Assembly (NCBI GenBank): GCA_000171835.1
Contig: ABHC01000001.1
Location: forward strand, 526,464 to 590,463
Source: an alpha proteobacterium BAL199
GTDB lineage: Bacteria > Pseudomonadota > Alphaproteobacteria > Thalassobaculales > Thalassobaculaceae
Reading direction: 5' to 3'
Length of the DNA stretch: 64,000 nucleotides
Shown here: positions 38,324 through 47,204 of the stretch, one piece after another
How the letters are laid out: every line of letters starts with the position of its first letter
Position numbering within the stretch: the stretch's first letter is position 1
Program-made: the position numbers and the translations under genes
The notes under the pieces: generated by a model
What the model saw: only the letters and a program-made list of their open reading frames with translations
What the model was told of the DNA's origin: nothing
Databases searched by the model: none

Positions 38324-39277
38324 ATGCGACATTTTCTCGATTTCGAGAAGCCGATCGCCGACCTCGAAGGTAAAATCGAGGAGTTGAAGCATCTGTCCGG
38401 TACCGGCGAGATGAACATCGCCGACGAGGTCGGGAAGCTGCAGGCCAAGGTCGAACGCCAGTTGCGGGCGACCTATCAGAAGCTGACGGCATGGCAGAAG
38501 GTGCAGGTTGCGCGGCACTCTGACCGCCCGCACGCGCTTGATGCGATCGAACATCTGATCGAGGATTTCCAGCCGCTCGCCGGTGACCGCAGCTTTGCCG
38601 ACGACGCCGCGATCGTCGGCGGTATCGGCCGGTTCCGGGGCCGGTCGGTGATGGTCATCGGCACCGAGAAGGGCGCGACCACCGAGCAGCGCGTGCGCCG
38701 CAGCTTCGGCATGGCGCGTCCCGAAGGCTACCGCAAGGCTCGCCGCCTGATGCAGATGGCTGATCGCTTCGCCCTGCCGATCCTGACCTTCGTCGATACC
38801 GCCGGTGCCTATCCCGGTATCGATGCCGAGGCTCGTGGCCAGGCCGAGGCGATCGCCCGGTCGATCGAGACGTGTCTGGCGGTACGGGTGCCGGTGATCG
38901 CTACGATCATCGGCGAAGGCGGATCCGGCGGCGCGGTTGCCCTTGCGGTCGGCAACCGGGTGCTGATGTTTGAACACGCCGTCTACTCGGTGATTTCGCC
39001 GGAAGGCTGCGCGTCGATCCTCTGGCGGTCGGGAGAGTTCACCAAGGATGCTGCCGAAGCCCTGAAGATGACGGCGCAGGACCTGGAGCGACTGGGCGTG
39101 ATCGACGCCATCGTGCCCGAGCCGCTGGGCGGAGCGCACCGCAATCCCAAGGTGGCCTTGAGTTCCCTCGGCAAGGCAATAGGCGAGGCGCTTGATGACC
39201 TTGCCAAACGCGATGGCGGACAGCTCCGAATCGAGCGACGCGACAAGTTCCTGGCAATGGGCGCTGCTGAGGACTGA
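38324..39277 (+). CDS. accA: acetyl-CoA carboxylase carboxyltransferase subunit alpha
   Basis: This 317-aa protein forms the carboxyltransferase with AccD and transfers carbon dioxide from biotin to acetyl-CoA, the first step of fatty acid synthesis. It begins RHFLDFEKPIADLEGKIEEL and contains PEGYRKARRLMQMADRF, TFVDTAGAYPGIDAEARGQA and GEGGSGGAVALAVGN, which line the CoA site. xerD-accA is the usual order in these bacteria. Confidence 0.96.
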   Translation: MRHFLDFEKPIADLEGKIEELKHLSGTGEMNIADEVGKLQAKVERQLRATYQKLTAWQKVQVARHSDRPHALDAIEHLIEDFQPLAGDRSFADDAAIVGGIGRFRGRSVMVIGTEKGATTEQRVRRSFGMARPEGYRKARRLMQMADRFALPILTFVDTAGAYPGIDAEARGQAEAIARSIETCLAVRVPVIATIIGEGGSGGAVALAVGNRVLMFEHAVYSVISPEGCASILWRSGEFTKDAAEALKMTAQDLERLGVIDAIVPEPLGGAHRNPKVALSSLGKAIGEALDDLAKRDGGQLRIERRDKFLAMGAAED

Positions 39278-39329
39278 GTGACGGGAGAGGTTATCGGGCT
39301 CCCAACCTGCACATGCGAGGTGCATTGCG

Positions 39330-39752
39330 ATGCGATCCGGGCAGTGCCTCTGCGGTGCGTGCACCTATGAGATCGACGGCGAGCCGATAGTGGTGGCTCA
39401 CTGCCATTGCCTGAACTGCCAACGGGGCAGTGGCGCCGGGCATACCACCGGAGCAATGTTCGCCGAGGCGGATGTCCGCCTTTCGGGAGCGGTTTCGAGC
39501 TACGCCATGCCGTCGGCTGCGGGCAACACGGTGACGCGCCGGTTCTGCGGAACCTGCGGCAGCCCGATGCTGGCCAGCAACACCGGCATGCCGGGGTTCG
39601 TGACGGTGCCGCTTGGCACGATGCAGGCACCGGATTGCCTGGAGCCGCAGGTGGTGGTTTTCGCGCGCTCGCGCCGACTGTGGGACTGCATGGACGATCG
39701 ATTGCAGACCTATGACGCTCAGCCCGACTGGAAGCCAAGCGATGGCATCTGA
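39330..39752 (+). CDS. GFA family zinc protein
   Basis: This 140-aa protein resembles glutathione-dependent formaldehyde-activating enzyme (GFA). Zinc ligands are visible as CLCGAC near 6-11, HCHCLNCQR near 25-33 and RFCGTCGSPM near 72-81. The family name comes from one enzyme; most members have unknown activity and may bind glutathione adducts. GAGGTG lies 8 bp before the start. It is a single gene between accA and the aroE-like gene. Confidence 0.85.
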   Translation: MRSGQCLCGACTYEIDGEPIVVAHCHCLNCQRGSGAGHTTGAMFAEADVRLSGAVSSYAMPSAAGNTVTRRFCGTCGSPMLASNTGMPGFVTVPLGTMQAPDCLEPQVVVFARSRRLWDCMDDRLQTYDAQPDWKPSDGI

Positions 39753-39828
39753 GCATCTAAGCGCAATCCGTATGCGAGGCTCATGGGTGCGGTAAGGTGG
39801 CGCGCGTATCGGGCATTGGAGGATCGGC

Positions 39829-40674
39829 GTGACCGACGAAGTGGAGTTTCGCCTCGGCTTGATCGGCGACGGCATCGGCCGGTCGTCGGCGCCGCGCTTG
39901 CATGAGTTGGCCGGCCGCATCGCCGGGCACTCGGTGAGCTATGTGCGTTTTGACCTCGACGGACGCCAGGACACCACGTTCGAGGATACCCTCGCCCGAT
40001 GCGCCGCCGACGGCCTGGCCGGCGTGAATGTGACGCATCCGTACAAGGAGAAGGCCGCTCGACTGGTCCCGATCCAGGACCTGCGCGTGCAGCGGATCGG
40101 AGCGATCAACACCGTCCTGTTTCGCGAGGGCAGGGCGGTCTCCGGCCACAACACCGACCACAGCGGCTTCGTTGCCGCCTATCGCCGGAAGATGATCGAC
40201 GCACGACCTGGCTCGGTCGCCCTGATCGGCGCAGGCGGCGTCGGGCGTCCGATCGCGGTTGGCCTTGGTGAACTCGGTGCAGAAGAGATCCGGGTCTATG
40301 ACATCGATGCGGCGCGGGCCACCCGATTGGCTTCGGACCTGACCACCGATGCGGTGCCGGTACGAGCATGCGTCGATATCGCGGAAGCGCTGGACGGTTG
40401 CGCCGGTGTCGTCAATGCAACCCCGATCGGGATGTATCGCTATCCCGGCAACCCGGTGCCCGACGCCATCATGGGCAAGCCGCGCTGGGTGTTCGATGCG
40501 GTCTACACGCCCCGCGACACCGAGTTCATCATCGAGGCGGGCAAACGCGGTGCTGAGGTGATCTCCGGCTACGAGCTGTTCTTCCACCAGGGCGTCGATG
40601 CGTTCCGGCTGTTCACCGGTCTGTCGGTCGACGAAGCGGCGCTGCGCGCGGCGTTGGAGCAACCCGACGGGTAG
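39829..40674 (+). CDS. aroE: shikimate/quinate dehydrogenase family protein
   Basis: This 281-aa protein has an N-terminal substrate domain (GDGIGRSSAPRLHE, GVNVTHPYKEKAARL with the catalytic lysine, HNTDHSGF with the aspartate) and a Rossmann domain (VALIGAGGVGRPIAVGL, YDIDAARATRLAS), ending GYELFFHQGVDAFRLFTG. It reduces 3-dehydroshikimate or oxidises quinate/shikimate. The acidic YDIDAAR after the second strand suggests NAD rather than NADP preference, as in quinate-type paralogues, so biosynthetic AroE may lie elsewhere. The GTG start has GGAGGA 5 bp upstream. Confidence 0.82.
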   Translation: MTDEVEFRLGLIGDGIGRSSAPRLHELAGRIAGHSVSYVRFDLDGRQDTTFEDTLARCAADGLAGVNVTHPYKEKAARLVPIQDLRVQRIGAINTVLFREGRAVSGHNTDHSGFVAAYRRKMIDARPGSVALIGAGGVGRPIAVGLGELGAEEIRVYDIDAARATRLASDLTTDAVPVRACVDIAEALDGCAGVVNATPIGMYRYPGNPVPDAIMGKPRWVFDAVYTPRDTEFIIEAGKRGAEVISGYELFFHQGVDAFRLFTGLSVDEAALRAALEQPDG

Positions 40675-40721
40675 TGGCGATCAGGCCATGCCGATCGGCG
40701 TACTGGTTGAACGCGTCGACG

Positions 40722-41318
40722 TCACACCTCCGCCGCGTAGGGTGGGGCCGGGTCGTACTCCATCTGCCGCTGCACCTTGCGGGCGAACGCCGGCTCCCAG
40801 ATCTCACCGACCAGCCACAGCGCCATGTCGATGCCGGCTGAAACCCCGGCCGAGGTGACGACGTTACCGTCGCGGACGTAGCGCACATCGTCCAGCACAG
40901 CAGCGGCCTCGCCGCGCTTGCGCACCATCTCGACGGCTGCCCAGTGGGTGGTGATGCGCTTGCCGCTGGCCGGGCCGGCGGCGGCCAGCAGCATCGACCC
41001 GGTGCAGACCGAGGTCACCCAGGCGCAGGTCTTGGCCACTGTGGCGATCCAGTCGAGGGTGGCGGCGTTGTCGACCTCGCGCCGGGTTCCCTGACCGCCG
41101 GGCACCACCAGGATGTCGATCGCCGGAGCATCGGCGAAGCTGTGATCGGCGGTTACCCGTAGACCCTTGGCGCAGCGGACCGTTCCGCCGTTGGGGGCGA
41201 TGGTGATGCATTCGATCCCGGCATCGGGGCTGGCCTTGCCAGCCATCGTGAACACCTCCCACGGACCGACCATGTCGAGCTCTTCAAGGCCGTCGAACAG
41301 CAGGAATCCGATCTTCAT
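40722..41318 (-). CDS. DJ-1/PfpI family protein
   Basis: This 198-aa protein has the DJ-1/PfpI glutamine-amidotransferase-like fold: FDGLEELDMVGPWEVF, ILVVPGGQGTRREV and the nucleophile elbow VTSVCTGSMLLAAAG, with ITTHWAAVEM after it. The closest known activities are isonitrile hydratase (InhA) or deglycase-like enzymes; neither is proven. Its ATG overlaps the stop codon of the GlxA-type regulator by four bases (ATGA), so the pair is translationally coupled. Confidence 0.85.
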   Translation of the reverse strand: MKIGFLLFDGLEELDMVGPWEVFTMAGKASPDAGIECITIAPNGGTVRCAKGLRVTADHSFADAPAIDILVVPGGQGTRREVDNAATLDWIATVAKTCAWVTSVCTGSMLLAAAGPASGKRITTHWAAVEMVRKRGEAAAVLDDVRYVRDGNVVTSAGVSAGIDMALWLVGEIWEPAFARKVQRQMEYDPAPPYAAEV

Positions 41319-42349
41319 GACGCAATCTCCGTGGTGCGAGGGCCGAAGCGTTGACGGTAGTCGGACGGCGCGATGCCGATCTGGCGCAGGAAACTGCGGC
41401 GCATGCGCTCAGCGTTGCCGAATCCGGTGTCGTGGGCGACCGTTTCGATGGAACTGCCGCTGCCTTCCAGCCGCCTCCGGGCGGCATCGACCCGCGCCCG
41501 CTCGACGAACCGCGCCGGGCTGACGCCGATCGACCGGGTGAACACCCGGTTGAAGTTGCGTGGGCTCATGGCGGCACGCTCGGCCAGTTCCTCGACGGTC
41601 AGGGACGACGACAGATTGTCGAACACCCAGCCCTGCAGCTTGGCCAGCCGAGGCTCATCGGCCGTCTGCAACGCCAGCTCGGCGCTGAACTGGCTCTGCC
41701 CGCCAGGACGGTGCATGTACATGACCTTGGATTTCGCGAGTTCCAGCGCAGCGCGCCGGCCCAGGTCATCGGCAATCATGGCCAGCGCCATATCCATACC
41801 GGAAGTGACGCCGGCCGAGGTCCAGATTCCACTGTCGTGGACGTAGATCCGGTCGGGCTCGACCCGGATTTCCGGATACCGCGCCGCCAGATGGTCGGCG
41901 TGGCGCCAGTGCGTGGTTGCCCGCCGTCCGTCCAACACACCGGCCTCCGCCAGAACGAACGCGCCGGTACACACCGACCCGACCCGCCGCACGGAGCCGG
42001 CGGCCCGGCGCAGCCAGGCCAGGAGACTGGGGTCGGGACGGACGTCTCGCGCACCAACACCGCCGGCCACCAGGATGGTGTCGTAGCTTTCCGGCTCGGC
42101 GACGCCGATCGCGGCGTCGGCGTTCAACGCGGCACCGATGCTGGCGGTGACCAGTCCGGCACTCAGGCCGATCACGTGGCATTGGTAGGCCGGGGTACCG
42201 TCGACGGTGCCGTCGTGGGTGGCTGAGCCGAACAGCGACAAGGGGCCGGCCACGTCCAGCAACTCGAAGTCCGGTACGGCAACGATCGCGACGCGCCGAA
42301 GGTATTCAGATCGAAGGGAGGGTCGGGCGGAAACAGGATCGTTCGTCAT
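41315..42349 (-). CDS. GlxA family transcriptional regulator (DJ-1 domain plus AraC HTH)
   Basis: This 344-aa protein has an N-terminal DJ-1/PfpI domain (VAIVAVPDFELLDVAGPLSL, VGSVCTGAFVLAEAGVLDGR, SGMDMALAMIADDLGR) and a C-terminal AraC domain (AERAAMSPRNFNRVFTRSIG, ETVAHDTGFGNAERMRRSFL). The sensor domain is homologous to the enzyme it is coupled to (40722-41318). The regulator probably binds a related ligand and controls the pair. AGGA lies about 10 bp before 42349; the ATG at 42397 is an alternative with a ribosome site too close. Confidence 0.88.
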   Translation of the reverse strand: MTNDPVSARPSLRSEYLRRVAIVAVPDFELLDVAGPLSLFGSATHDGTVDGTPAYQCHVIGLSAGLVTASIGAALNADAAIGVAEPESYDTILVAGGVGARDVRPDPSLLAWLRRAAGSVRRVGSVCTGAFVLAEAGVLDGRRATTHWRHADHLAARYPEIRVEPDRIYVHDSGIWTSAGVTSGMDMALAMIADDLGRRAALELAKSKVMYMHRPGGQSQFSAELALQTADEPRLAKLQGWVFDNLSSSLTVEELAERAAMSPRNFNRVFTRSIGVSPARFVERARVDAARRRLEGSGSSIETVAHDTGFGNAERMRRSFLRQIGIAPSDYRQRFGPRTTEIAS

Positions 42350-42481
42350 GGCATGCGCATCCTGCGATCCGTGCGGGTTGGCTGCAATGCCGGACATCCC
42401 TCGAATTCAGCCAAGGGTCGGATAGTCACTCTCGACCGCCCATAGCTCCGTCATCTCGATACACAAAGGATGGAGGCCGTG

Positions 42482-43006
42482 ATGGTCGTCGACTTCCGGG
42501 CGGATCGAATGCGGGGGTGCATGCCGGAACCGACGCGCTGGCTGGCTCGCCTGCTGGCGATCTGGGACGACCAGCGGGCCGAGGCTGCTCTACCCGACGC
42601 GGACGAGTTGTTCCTGGCGGATCTGGCCGAGGTCATTCCGAATCTCGTTCTCGCCTACCGTGATGACCTGACCGACGGGTTCCGGATCGAGTTTGCCGGC
42701 GCGACCGCCAAGGCAGTGCTGCCGATCGAGCCGGTCGGGGTCATCCCGGAGCATGAACTTTTGCAGCATCCGCTGGCCTGGCTCGGCGCTGGGTTCGTGA
42801 GAACTCGCTCGCCGGCCGTGCCGGGACCGCAGTGGATGCGGTGCGACGACACGCTGGGGCTGTTTCTGCCCTACGGATCATTCGACGCCCGGGTCACCCT
42901 GATCCTGGTCGGCATCGCCCGTTGGCCGGCGGCGAAGCCGACCTCAAGGCGGACCAGCACTGTGGTGCCGTTGACGCCCCGGCGGGTGCGGCGTTGCCTG
43001 GAATGA
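42482..43006 (+). CDS. divergent PAS_5-like small protein
   Basis: This 174-aa protein follows the same order of elements as the PAS_5 protein at 17523-18125: LLAIWDDQRAEAALPDADEL, LAEVIPNLVLAYRDDLTDGF, RIEFAGATAKAVLPIEPVGV and LGLFLPYGSFDARVTLILVG. The match is by pattern, so the family call is tentative. GGAGG (42472-42476) lies 5 bp before ATG 42482 and decides against the ATG at 42470. There is no effector domain. It is convergent with the molybdopterin oxidoreductase gene. Confidence 0.6.
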   Translation: MVVDFRADRMRGCMPEPTRWLARLLAIWDDQRAEAALPDADELFLADLAEVIPNLVLAYRDDLTDGFRIEFAGATAKAVLPIEPVGVIPEHELLQHPLAWLGAGFVRTRSPAVPGPQWMRCDDTLGLFLPYGSFDARVTLILVGIARWPAAKPTSRRTSTVVPLTPRRVRRCLE

Positions 43007-43015
43007 GCCTCTTCG

Positions 43016-45064
43016 TCAGGCGACCGCCACCTCGACACGGGTGTCGTTGAAGCAGGCACCCTCGCACAGATCGGCCTTGGCGCTGACCATCAGGGCGTTA
43101 ACGGTCTCGCCGGTGGCGCTGGTGCGAGCCCAGGTGCCCTTCGGCGAATACACCACCCCCGGCCGGACCGCGTCGGTGACCACGGCGCGCAACCGGGTCT
43201 CGCCGAGGTTGTTGAACACCCGGACTTCCGAACCGTCAGCGATGCCCCGGTTGGCCGCATCGTCGGGATGGATCTCCAACGGCGGCATGCCGCTCGACGC
43301 CTCGTGCCCGCCGAAGGTGGCGTTGGTGCGGTCGGAGGACGACGGGGTGATGAGGGCCAGCGGCCAAGTGCTTTCAAGCTTACGGTAGACCGGGATGCGG
43401 AAGCCGCGTTTGGTGGCCATCAGTTCCGATGCCAGCTCGGCTTTGCCGCTGGACGTGGTCGGAAACACCGTGGTGAACGGCACTATCGGGGACGTGCCGT
43501 CCGGTGCGGTCATGTTGCGGGCCCCGCCCAGCGGCAACTCGCTCGGCGCGATGCCGCCCAGCCGTGGGTCCTGGCCGTCGATGGCATCGTCCATCAGCTG
43601 GGCGTCGGTAGCCTTGAAGCATGGATCGGTGAAGCCGAAGCGCTTGGCGAGCCGACGGAAAATCTCAGTGTTCGGCAGCGCCTCGCCGACCGGAGGGATC
43701 ACTGCTTTTGCCCGCTGGACGTAAGTCTGACCGTAGGCCGGGAACAGGTCGTCATGCTCGAAGTGGCTGTAGGCCGGCAGGATCACATCGGCATAGGCCA
43801 TGCTGTCGGTCATCTGCACTTCGCAGCCGATCACGAACAGGTCGGGCCGCGACAATGCCCGCCGGACCAGCCGTTGGTCCGGGTGGGTGGCGATCGGGTT
43901 GTGGTTGTAGACGAACAGTGCGCCGATCGGCGTGGCCGTGCCCGGATCCAGGATCATCGGCGGCACGTCCATGATGTTCAGGGTTCGTGTACCGTCCGGC
44001 GCCAGGTCCGGGCGCTGCAGCTTGGCAATGGTCTTGGGAACGGCCGCCCCGACCTTGGCGACCGCACCGCCTCCGGCAATCCCCCATTTGCCGGCCAACA
44101 CCGGCAGGGCGAGGATTGCCCGCACGCCGTTGCCGCCGTTCTGGTTGCGCTCCAGCCCATTGCCGATGGCGATCAGCGCCGGGCTGGCATCGGCGTACCA
44201 GCGGGCCAGGGTGCGGATGGTCTGCGGGTCGATCCCGCATTCGGCCGCCGCCCGCTCCACCGTCCAGGTCCGCGATTCGGCCAGCAAATCGTCCGCGCCG
44301 ACCGACCAACGATTGACGAACCCGTGATCGATTGCCCCGATCCGTTCCAATTCGGCGGCAAGTGCGAGGGCCAGTACGGCGTCGGTGCCCGGCCGGATCG
44401 CCATGTGCAGGTCGGCACGCTCGGCCACCTTCACGCGCTTGGGATCAATCACCACCAGCTTGGCGCCCTTGGCCTTGGCGCGGTTGATGGTGCGGATGAA
44501 GTGCAGGTTGGAGACCGTGACGTTGTTCGACCAAACCACGATCAGTTCGGCGTCGACGCCCTGTTCCGGTGGGGTGCCGGGCATGTTGCCGTAGACGCTG
44601 ACATAGGCCTCGCTCTTGACGCCACCGCACATCGGCCCGCGGTCCAACTTGCTGGCGCCGAGCTGGTGGAAGAATCGCAGATCCATCGACCCGCCGGCCA
44701 GCATGCCGTGGGGGCCAGCGTAGTTGAACGGAACCACGCTCTCTGCGCCGAAGCGGGAAACTGCGGCCGAGATACCGGCATGGACTCGGTCAAGCGCTTC
44801 GTCCCACGTGATCCGCTCGAACCGGCCCTCGCCGCGCGCGCCGACCCGCAGCAACGGGTGGCGCAGGCGGGTCTCGCCGTGCACGAAGTCCGGGTAGTAC
44901 CGGGCGACCTTGTTGCAGATGACGCTCTCGGTCAGCGGATTGCCTTCCGAGCCGCGGACGGCGACGACACGGTCGTCTTCCACCGTAACCGACAGGCTGC
45001 AGGTGTCGGGGCAGTCCAGCGGACAGACGCTGTCGCGCGTGACGGGGGCGTGTCCATCGGGCAT
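43016..45064 (-). CDS. molybdopterin-dependent oxidoreductase (4Fe-4S)
   Basis: This 682-aa protein of the MopB/DMSO reductase superfamily has an N-terminal 4Fe-4S site CPLDCPDTCSL with the fourth cysteine in SVICNKV. Molybdopterin domains follow (SNNVTVSNLHFIRTINRAKA, IDPKRVKVAERAD, YNHNPIATHPDQ), then a C-terminal dinucleotide-binding domain (LEIHPDDAANRGIADGSEVR, YSPKGTW). There is no Tat signal, so it is cytoplasmic. The metal-ligand position is occupied by GPMCGG, suggesting cysteine or related coordination. The substrate is unknown. AAGGAGT precedes the start. Confidence 0.85.
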   Translation of the reverse strand: MPDGHAPVTRDSVCPLDCPDTCSLSVTVEDDRVVAVRGSEGNPLTESVICNKVARYYPDFVHGETRLRHPLLRVGARGEGRFERITWDEALDRVHAGISAAVSRFGAESVVPFNYAGPHGMLAGGSMDLRFFHQLGASKLDRGPMCGGVKSEAYVSVYGNMPGTPPEQGVDAELIVVWSNNVTVSNLHFIRTINRAKAKGAKLVVIDPKRVKVAERADLHMAIRPGTDAVLALALAAELERIGAIDHGFVNRWSVGADDLLAESRTWTVERAAAECGIDPQTIRTLARWYADASPALIAIGNGLERNQNGGNGVRAILALPVLAGKWGIAGGGAVAKVGAAVPKTIAKLQRPDLAPDGTRTLNIMDVPPMILDPGTATPIGALFVYNHNPIATHPDQRLVRRALSRPDLFVIGCEVQMTDSMAYADVILPAYSHFEHDDLFPAYGQTYVQRAKAVIPPVGEALPNTEIFRRLAKRFGFTDPCFKATDAQLMDDAIDGQDPRLGGIAPSELPLGGARNMTAPDGTSPIVPFTTVFPTTSSGKAELASELMATKRGFRIPVYRKLESTWPLALITPSSSDRTNATFGGHEASSGMPPLEIHPDDAANRGIADGSEVRVFNNLGETRLRAVVTDAVRPGVVYSPKGTWARTSATGETVNALMVSAKADLCEGACFNDTRVEVAVA

Positions 45065-45261
45065 GGCTGACTCCTTGCCGGCCTTCGTGAGGCGATCAAG
45101 TCTTCACTATGGGACTGCTTGGCCCGCTTGATAGGGCCATTAAGCCGGGTTGTGGCTGGCCAAGACTCGCGACCTCGCGGATCACTCACGGCATATTGAC
45201 TGGCCGTGGGCACGGCTCTCCTTACGTTGCACGAATAGCGAGCCGGAGCGGATTGAAGGAT

Positions 45262-45301
45262 CCTTGCCTATCCGGTTGACTCCCATGCCCACTAGATCTA
45301 G
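45262..45301 (+). repeat. left terminal inverted repeat of the IS1595-type element
   Basis: It begins CCTTGCCTATCCGGTTG and continues with CCCACTA blocks that also occur, in reverse complement, at the right end. It lies just upstream of the transposase start at 45310 and probably holds its promoter. Confidence 0.8.
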
Positions 45302-45309
45302 CGTTTGGC

Positions 45310-46326
45310 ATGGATGTCCTGGCCCGAGAAGATCTGCCGTTTCCGCAGTCGCTGCCGGAATTTCAGTGCTTTTTTCCCGACGACGCGGCCTGTGCTGCAT
45401 ATCTCGAAAAGGCCCGCTGGAATGGTGGGTTCGTCTGCCCGAGATGCGGCGTTGTCGGCGAACCGTTCCGTTTCGAGGCGCGTCCGGGCGTTCTGCGCTG
45501 CCGCGCCTGTCGCAAAGACGTAAGCCTGATGGCTGGGACTGTCATGGAGCGCAGTCACACGCCGTTGTCGACCTGGTTCTGGGCGGCTTACCTGATGGCC
45601 AGCCAGACGCCCGGAATGTCGGCCGTTCAATTTCAACGGCAACTCGGCCTGTCGCGCTATGAGACTGCATTCGGCATCCTTCACAAGCTCCGCGCCGCGA
45701 TGGTGCGCCCAGAGCGCGACAAGATTGGCGGCAAGCCGCAAGAGCATGTCGAAGTGGATGAAACGTGGGTTGGAGGGCGCACCCGAGGCGAGGGCCGGGG
45801 AGTCCATCACAAGGTTCTCGTCTCCTGCGCCGTGGAGGTGCGTCGCCGCAAGCCGGGAACCAAACTCGACAATCGGAAAGACGGTCGCTACGCGGGACGC
45901 GTTCGTCTCGCCGTCGTCCCCGACCGCAGCGCCAATTCGCTCGGCAGTTTCGTCGAAAACGCCGTTGCTCCCGGATCGCTGATCGTCACCGACGACTGGA
46001 GCGGCTATGCCGGGCTTCGCAAGCGCGGATTCGACCACCACGCGATCGCCGAATGCGGAGACCCGGAGATCGCAGAGGAATTCCTGCCGATCATCCACTT
46101 GGTCTTCGCCAATCTGAAGACCTGGATCAATGGCATCCATCACGGCGTCAGTGCCAAGCATCTGCAAGCCTACCTCAACGAGTTCACGTTCCGCTTCAAT
46201 CGGCGCTTCTATCCGTTCAACTCGTTCCGCTCACTGCTCGGAATCGCCGGCGGGGCCGCAGCGCCGACCTTCGACGGGCTCTACTCGGGAGAATGGACTC
46301 ACCCTACATTTAGTGGGTGTGGGTAA
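45310..46326 (+). CDS. IS1595 family transposase (ISXO2-like)
   Basis: This 338-aa transposase has an N-terminal zinc ribbon (CPRCGVVGE near 40, LRCRACRKDV near 63) followed by the ISXO2-like DDE domain: VEVDETWVGGRTRGEGR, GSLIVTDDWSGYAGLRKRGF, IHLVFANLKTWINGIHHGVS, and the C-terminal EFTFRFNRRFYPFNSFRSLL. All parts expected for activity are present. The paralogous remnant at 57896-58447 matches the C-terminal half with many substitutions. Confidence 0.93.
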   Translation: MDVLAREDLPFPQSLPEFQCFFPDDAACAAYLEKARWNGGFVCPRCGVVGEPFRFEARPGVLRCRACRKDVSLMAGTVMERSHTPLSTWFWAAYLMASQTPGMSAVQFQRQLGLSRYETAFGILHKLRAAMVRPERDKIGGKPQEHVEVDETWVGGRTRGEGRGVHHKVLVSCAVEVRRRKPGTKLDNRKDGRYAGRVRLAVVPDRSANSLGSFVENAVAPGSLIVTDDWSGYAGLRKRGFDHHAIAECGDPEIAEEFLPIIHLVFANLKTWINGIHHGVSAKHLQAYLNEFTFRFNRRFYPFNSFRSLLGIAGGAAAPTFDGLYSGEWTHPTFSGCG

Positions 46327-46343
46327 CAACCGGATAGGCAAGG
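46304..46343 (-). repeat. right terminal inverted repeat of the IS1595-type element
   Basis: It ends CAACCGGATAGGCAAGG, the exact complement of the left outer 17 bp. It overlaps the last codons of the transposase and ends 15 bp before the ATG of the TVP38-family gene. Confidence 0.8.
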
Positions 46344-46358
46344 AAGGATCCATGATTG

Positions 46359-47132
46359 ATGACAGGCCAAATCGAGGCTGAAGAGCTCAGCGCCGACTCG
46401 TCGAAGCGATCCGCCAAAACGTCGGCGATGCGCCGCTGGGGATTGGCGGCTGCGCTGCTCACCGGGTTCGCGGCGTTTTTCGTGCTCGACCTCGGTCGTT
46501 TCGTTTCGATCACCGCGCTTGCCGGGAACTGCGAGGCGCTGGAGGCCTGGGTGGAGGCTAATCCGGTGCTGTCGCGAGGCGCCTATACGGGTATCTATTT
46601 CCTGGCGATCGCGTTCTCGTTGCCGGTCGGCGTGGTGCTGACGGTTGCGGGCGGAGTGGTGTTCGGCCTGTTCGAAGGCACGATCCTGACCGTCCTTGCG
46701 GCGACCGCCGGTGCGTTCGCTGTGTTCCTGGCGGCCCGTACCGCCATTGGCGACTCGCTTCGGCGCCGGGCAGGACCGTTCGTCGCCCGCCTGGAAGCGG
46801 GCTTCAAGGAGAACGCGCTGTCCTATCTCCTGGTGCTGCGCCTGGTTCCGTTGTTTCCATTCTGGCTGGTGAACATCGTGCCGGCGTTGCTGGGTGTGCC
46901 AACCCGAACCTATGTGCTGGGAACCCTGCTCGGCATTATTCCGGGAACCTTTGTGTTCGTCTCGGTCGGAAACGGGCTGGAGACGCTCATCGACCAGGGC
47001 CAGATGCCCGGGCTGGAGGTGTTCATGCAACCGGCCGTGCTCATCCCACTGGCCGGACTGACCCTGCTGTCGCTGGTGCCGGTGATCTACAAGCGTCTGC
47101 GCAGCCCGTCTGTGGAACAGTCGAATCAGTAA
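46359..47132 (+). CDS. TVP38/TMEM64 family membrane protein
   Basis: This 257-aa polytopic inner-membrane protein has the SNARE-associated/VTT domain: FSLPVGVVLTVAGGVVFGLF, ATAGAFAVFLAARTAIGD and LLVLRLVPLFPFWLVNIVPA. DedA/TVP38 relatives are thought to move lipids or ions, and some are undecaprenyl-phosphate flippases; this one's role is unknown. The insertion sequence ends only 15 bp upstream, so the native promoter has been displaced and its ribosome site (AGGAAGG) is partly formed by the element end. It heads an operon with an FAD oxidoreductase and a histidine kinase. Confidence 0.85.
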   Translation: MTGQIEAEELSADSSKRSAKTSAMRRWGLAAALLTGFAAFFVLDLGRFVSITALAGNCEALEAWVEANPVLSRGAYTGIYFLAIAFSLPVGVVLTVAGGVVFGLFEGTILTVLAATAGAFAVFLAARTAIGDSLRRRAGPFVARLEAGFKENALSYLLVLRLVPLFPFWLVNIVPALLGVPTRTYVLGTLLGIIPGTFVFVSVGNGLETLIDQGQMPGLEVFMQPAVLIPLAGLTLLSLVPVIYKRLRSPSVEQSNQ

Positions 47133-47204
47133 CCTTTCTGGCCCGGCACCATCTGTTTCTGTATCAAGAAGCATGACAGAGGCCGGCAACCCGGTGGACA
47201 GCAT

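Larger units (their letters stand above)
45262..46343 (+). mobile_element. IS1595-type insertion sequence, apparently complete
   Basis: This 1082-bp element is bounded by 40-bp imperfect inverted repeats (33 of 40 positions identical by eye, the outer 17 perfect). It contains one full-length transposase. The 6-bp AAGGAT abuts both ends directly (45256-45261 and 46344-46349) and is a candidate target duplication. The family norm is 8 bp, so the exact ends could be off by a base or two. A diverged and truncated relative lies at 57896-58447 in the same orientation. Confidence 0.85.

Noticed and set aside
43268..45070. A 600-codon plus-strand frame opposite the molybdopterin oxidoreductase
   Set aside because: Mirror of a gene with intact Fe-S and cofactor motifs; no protein-like features of its own.
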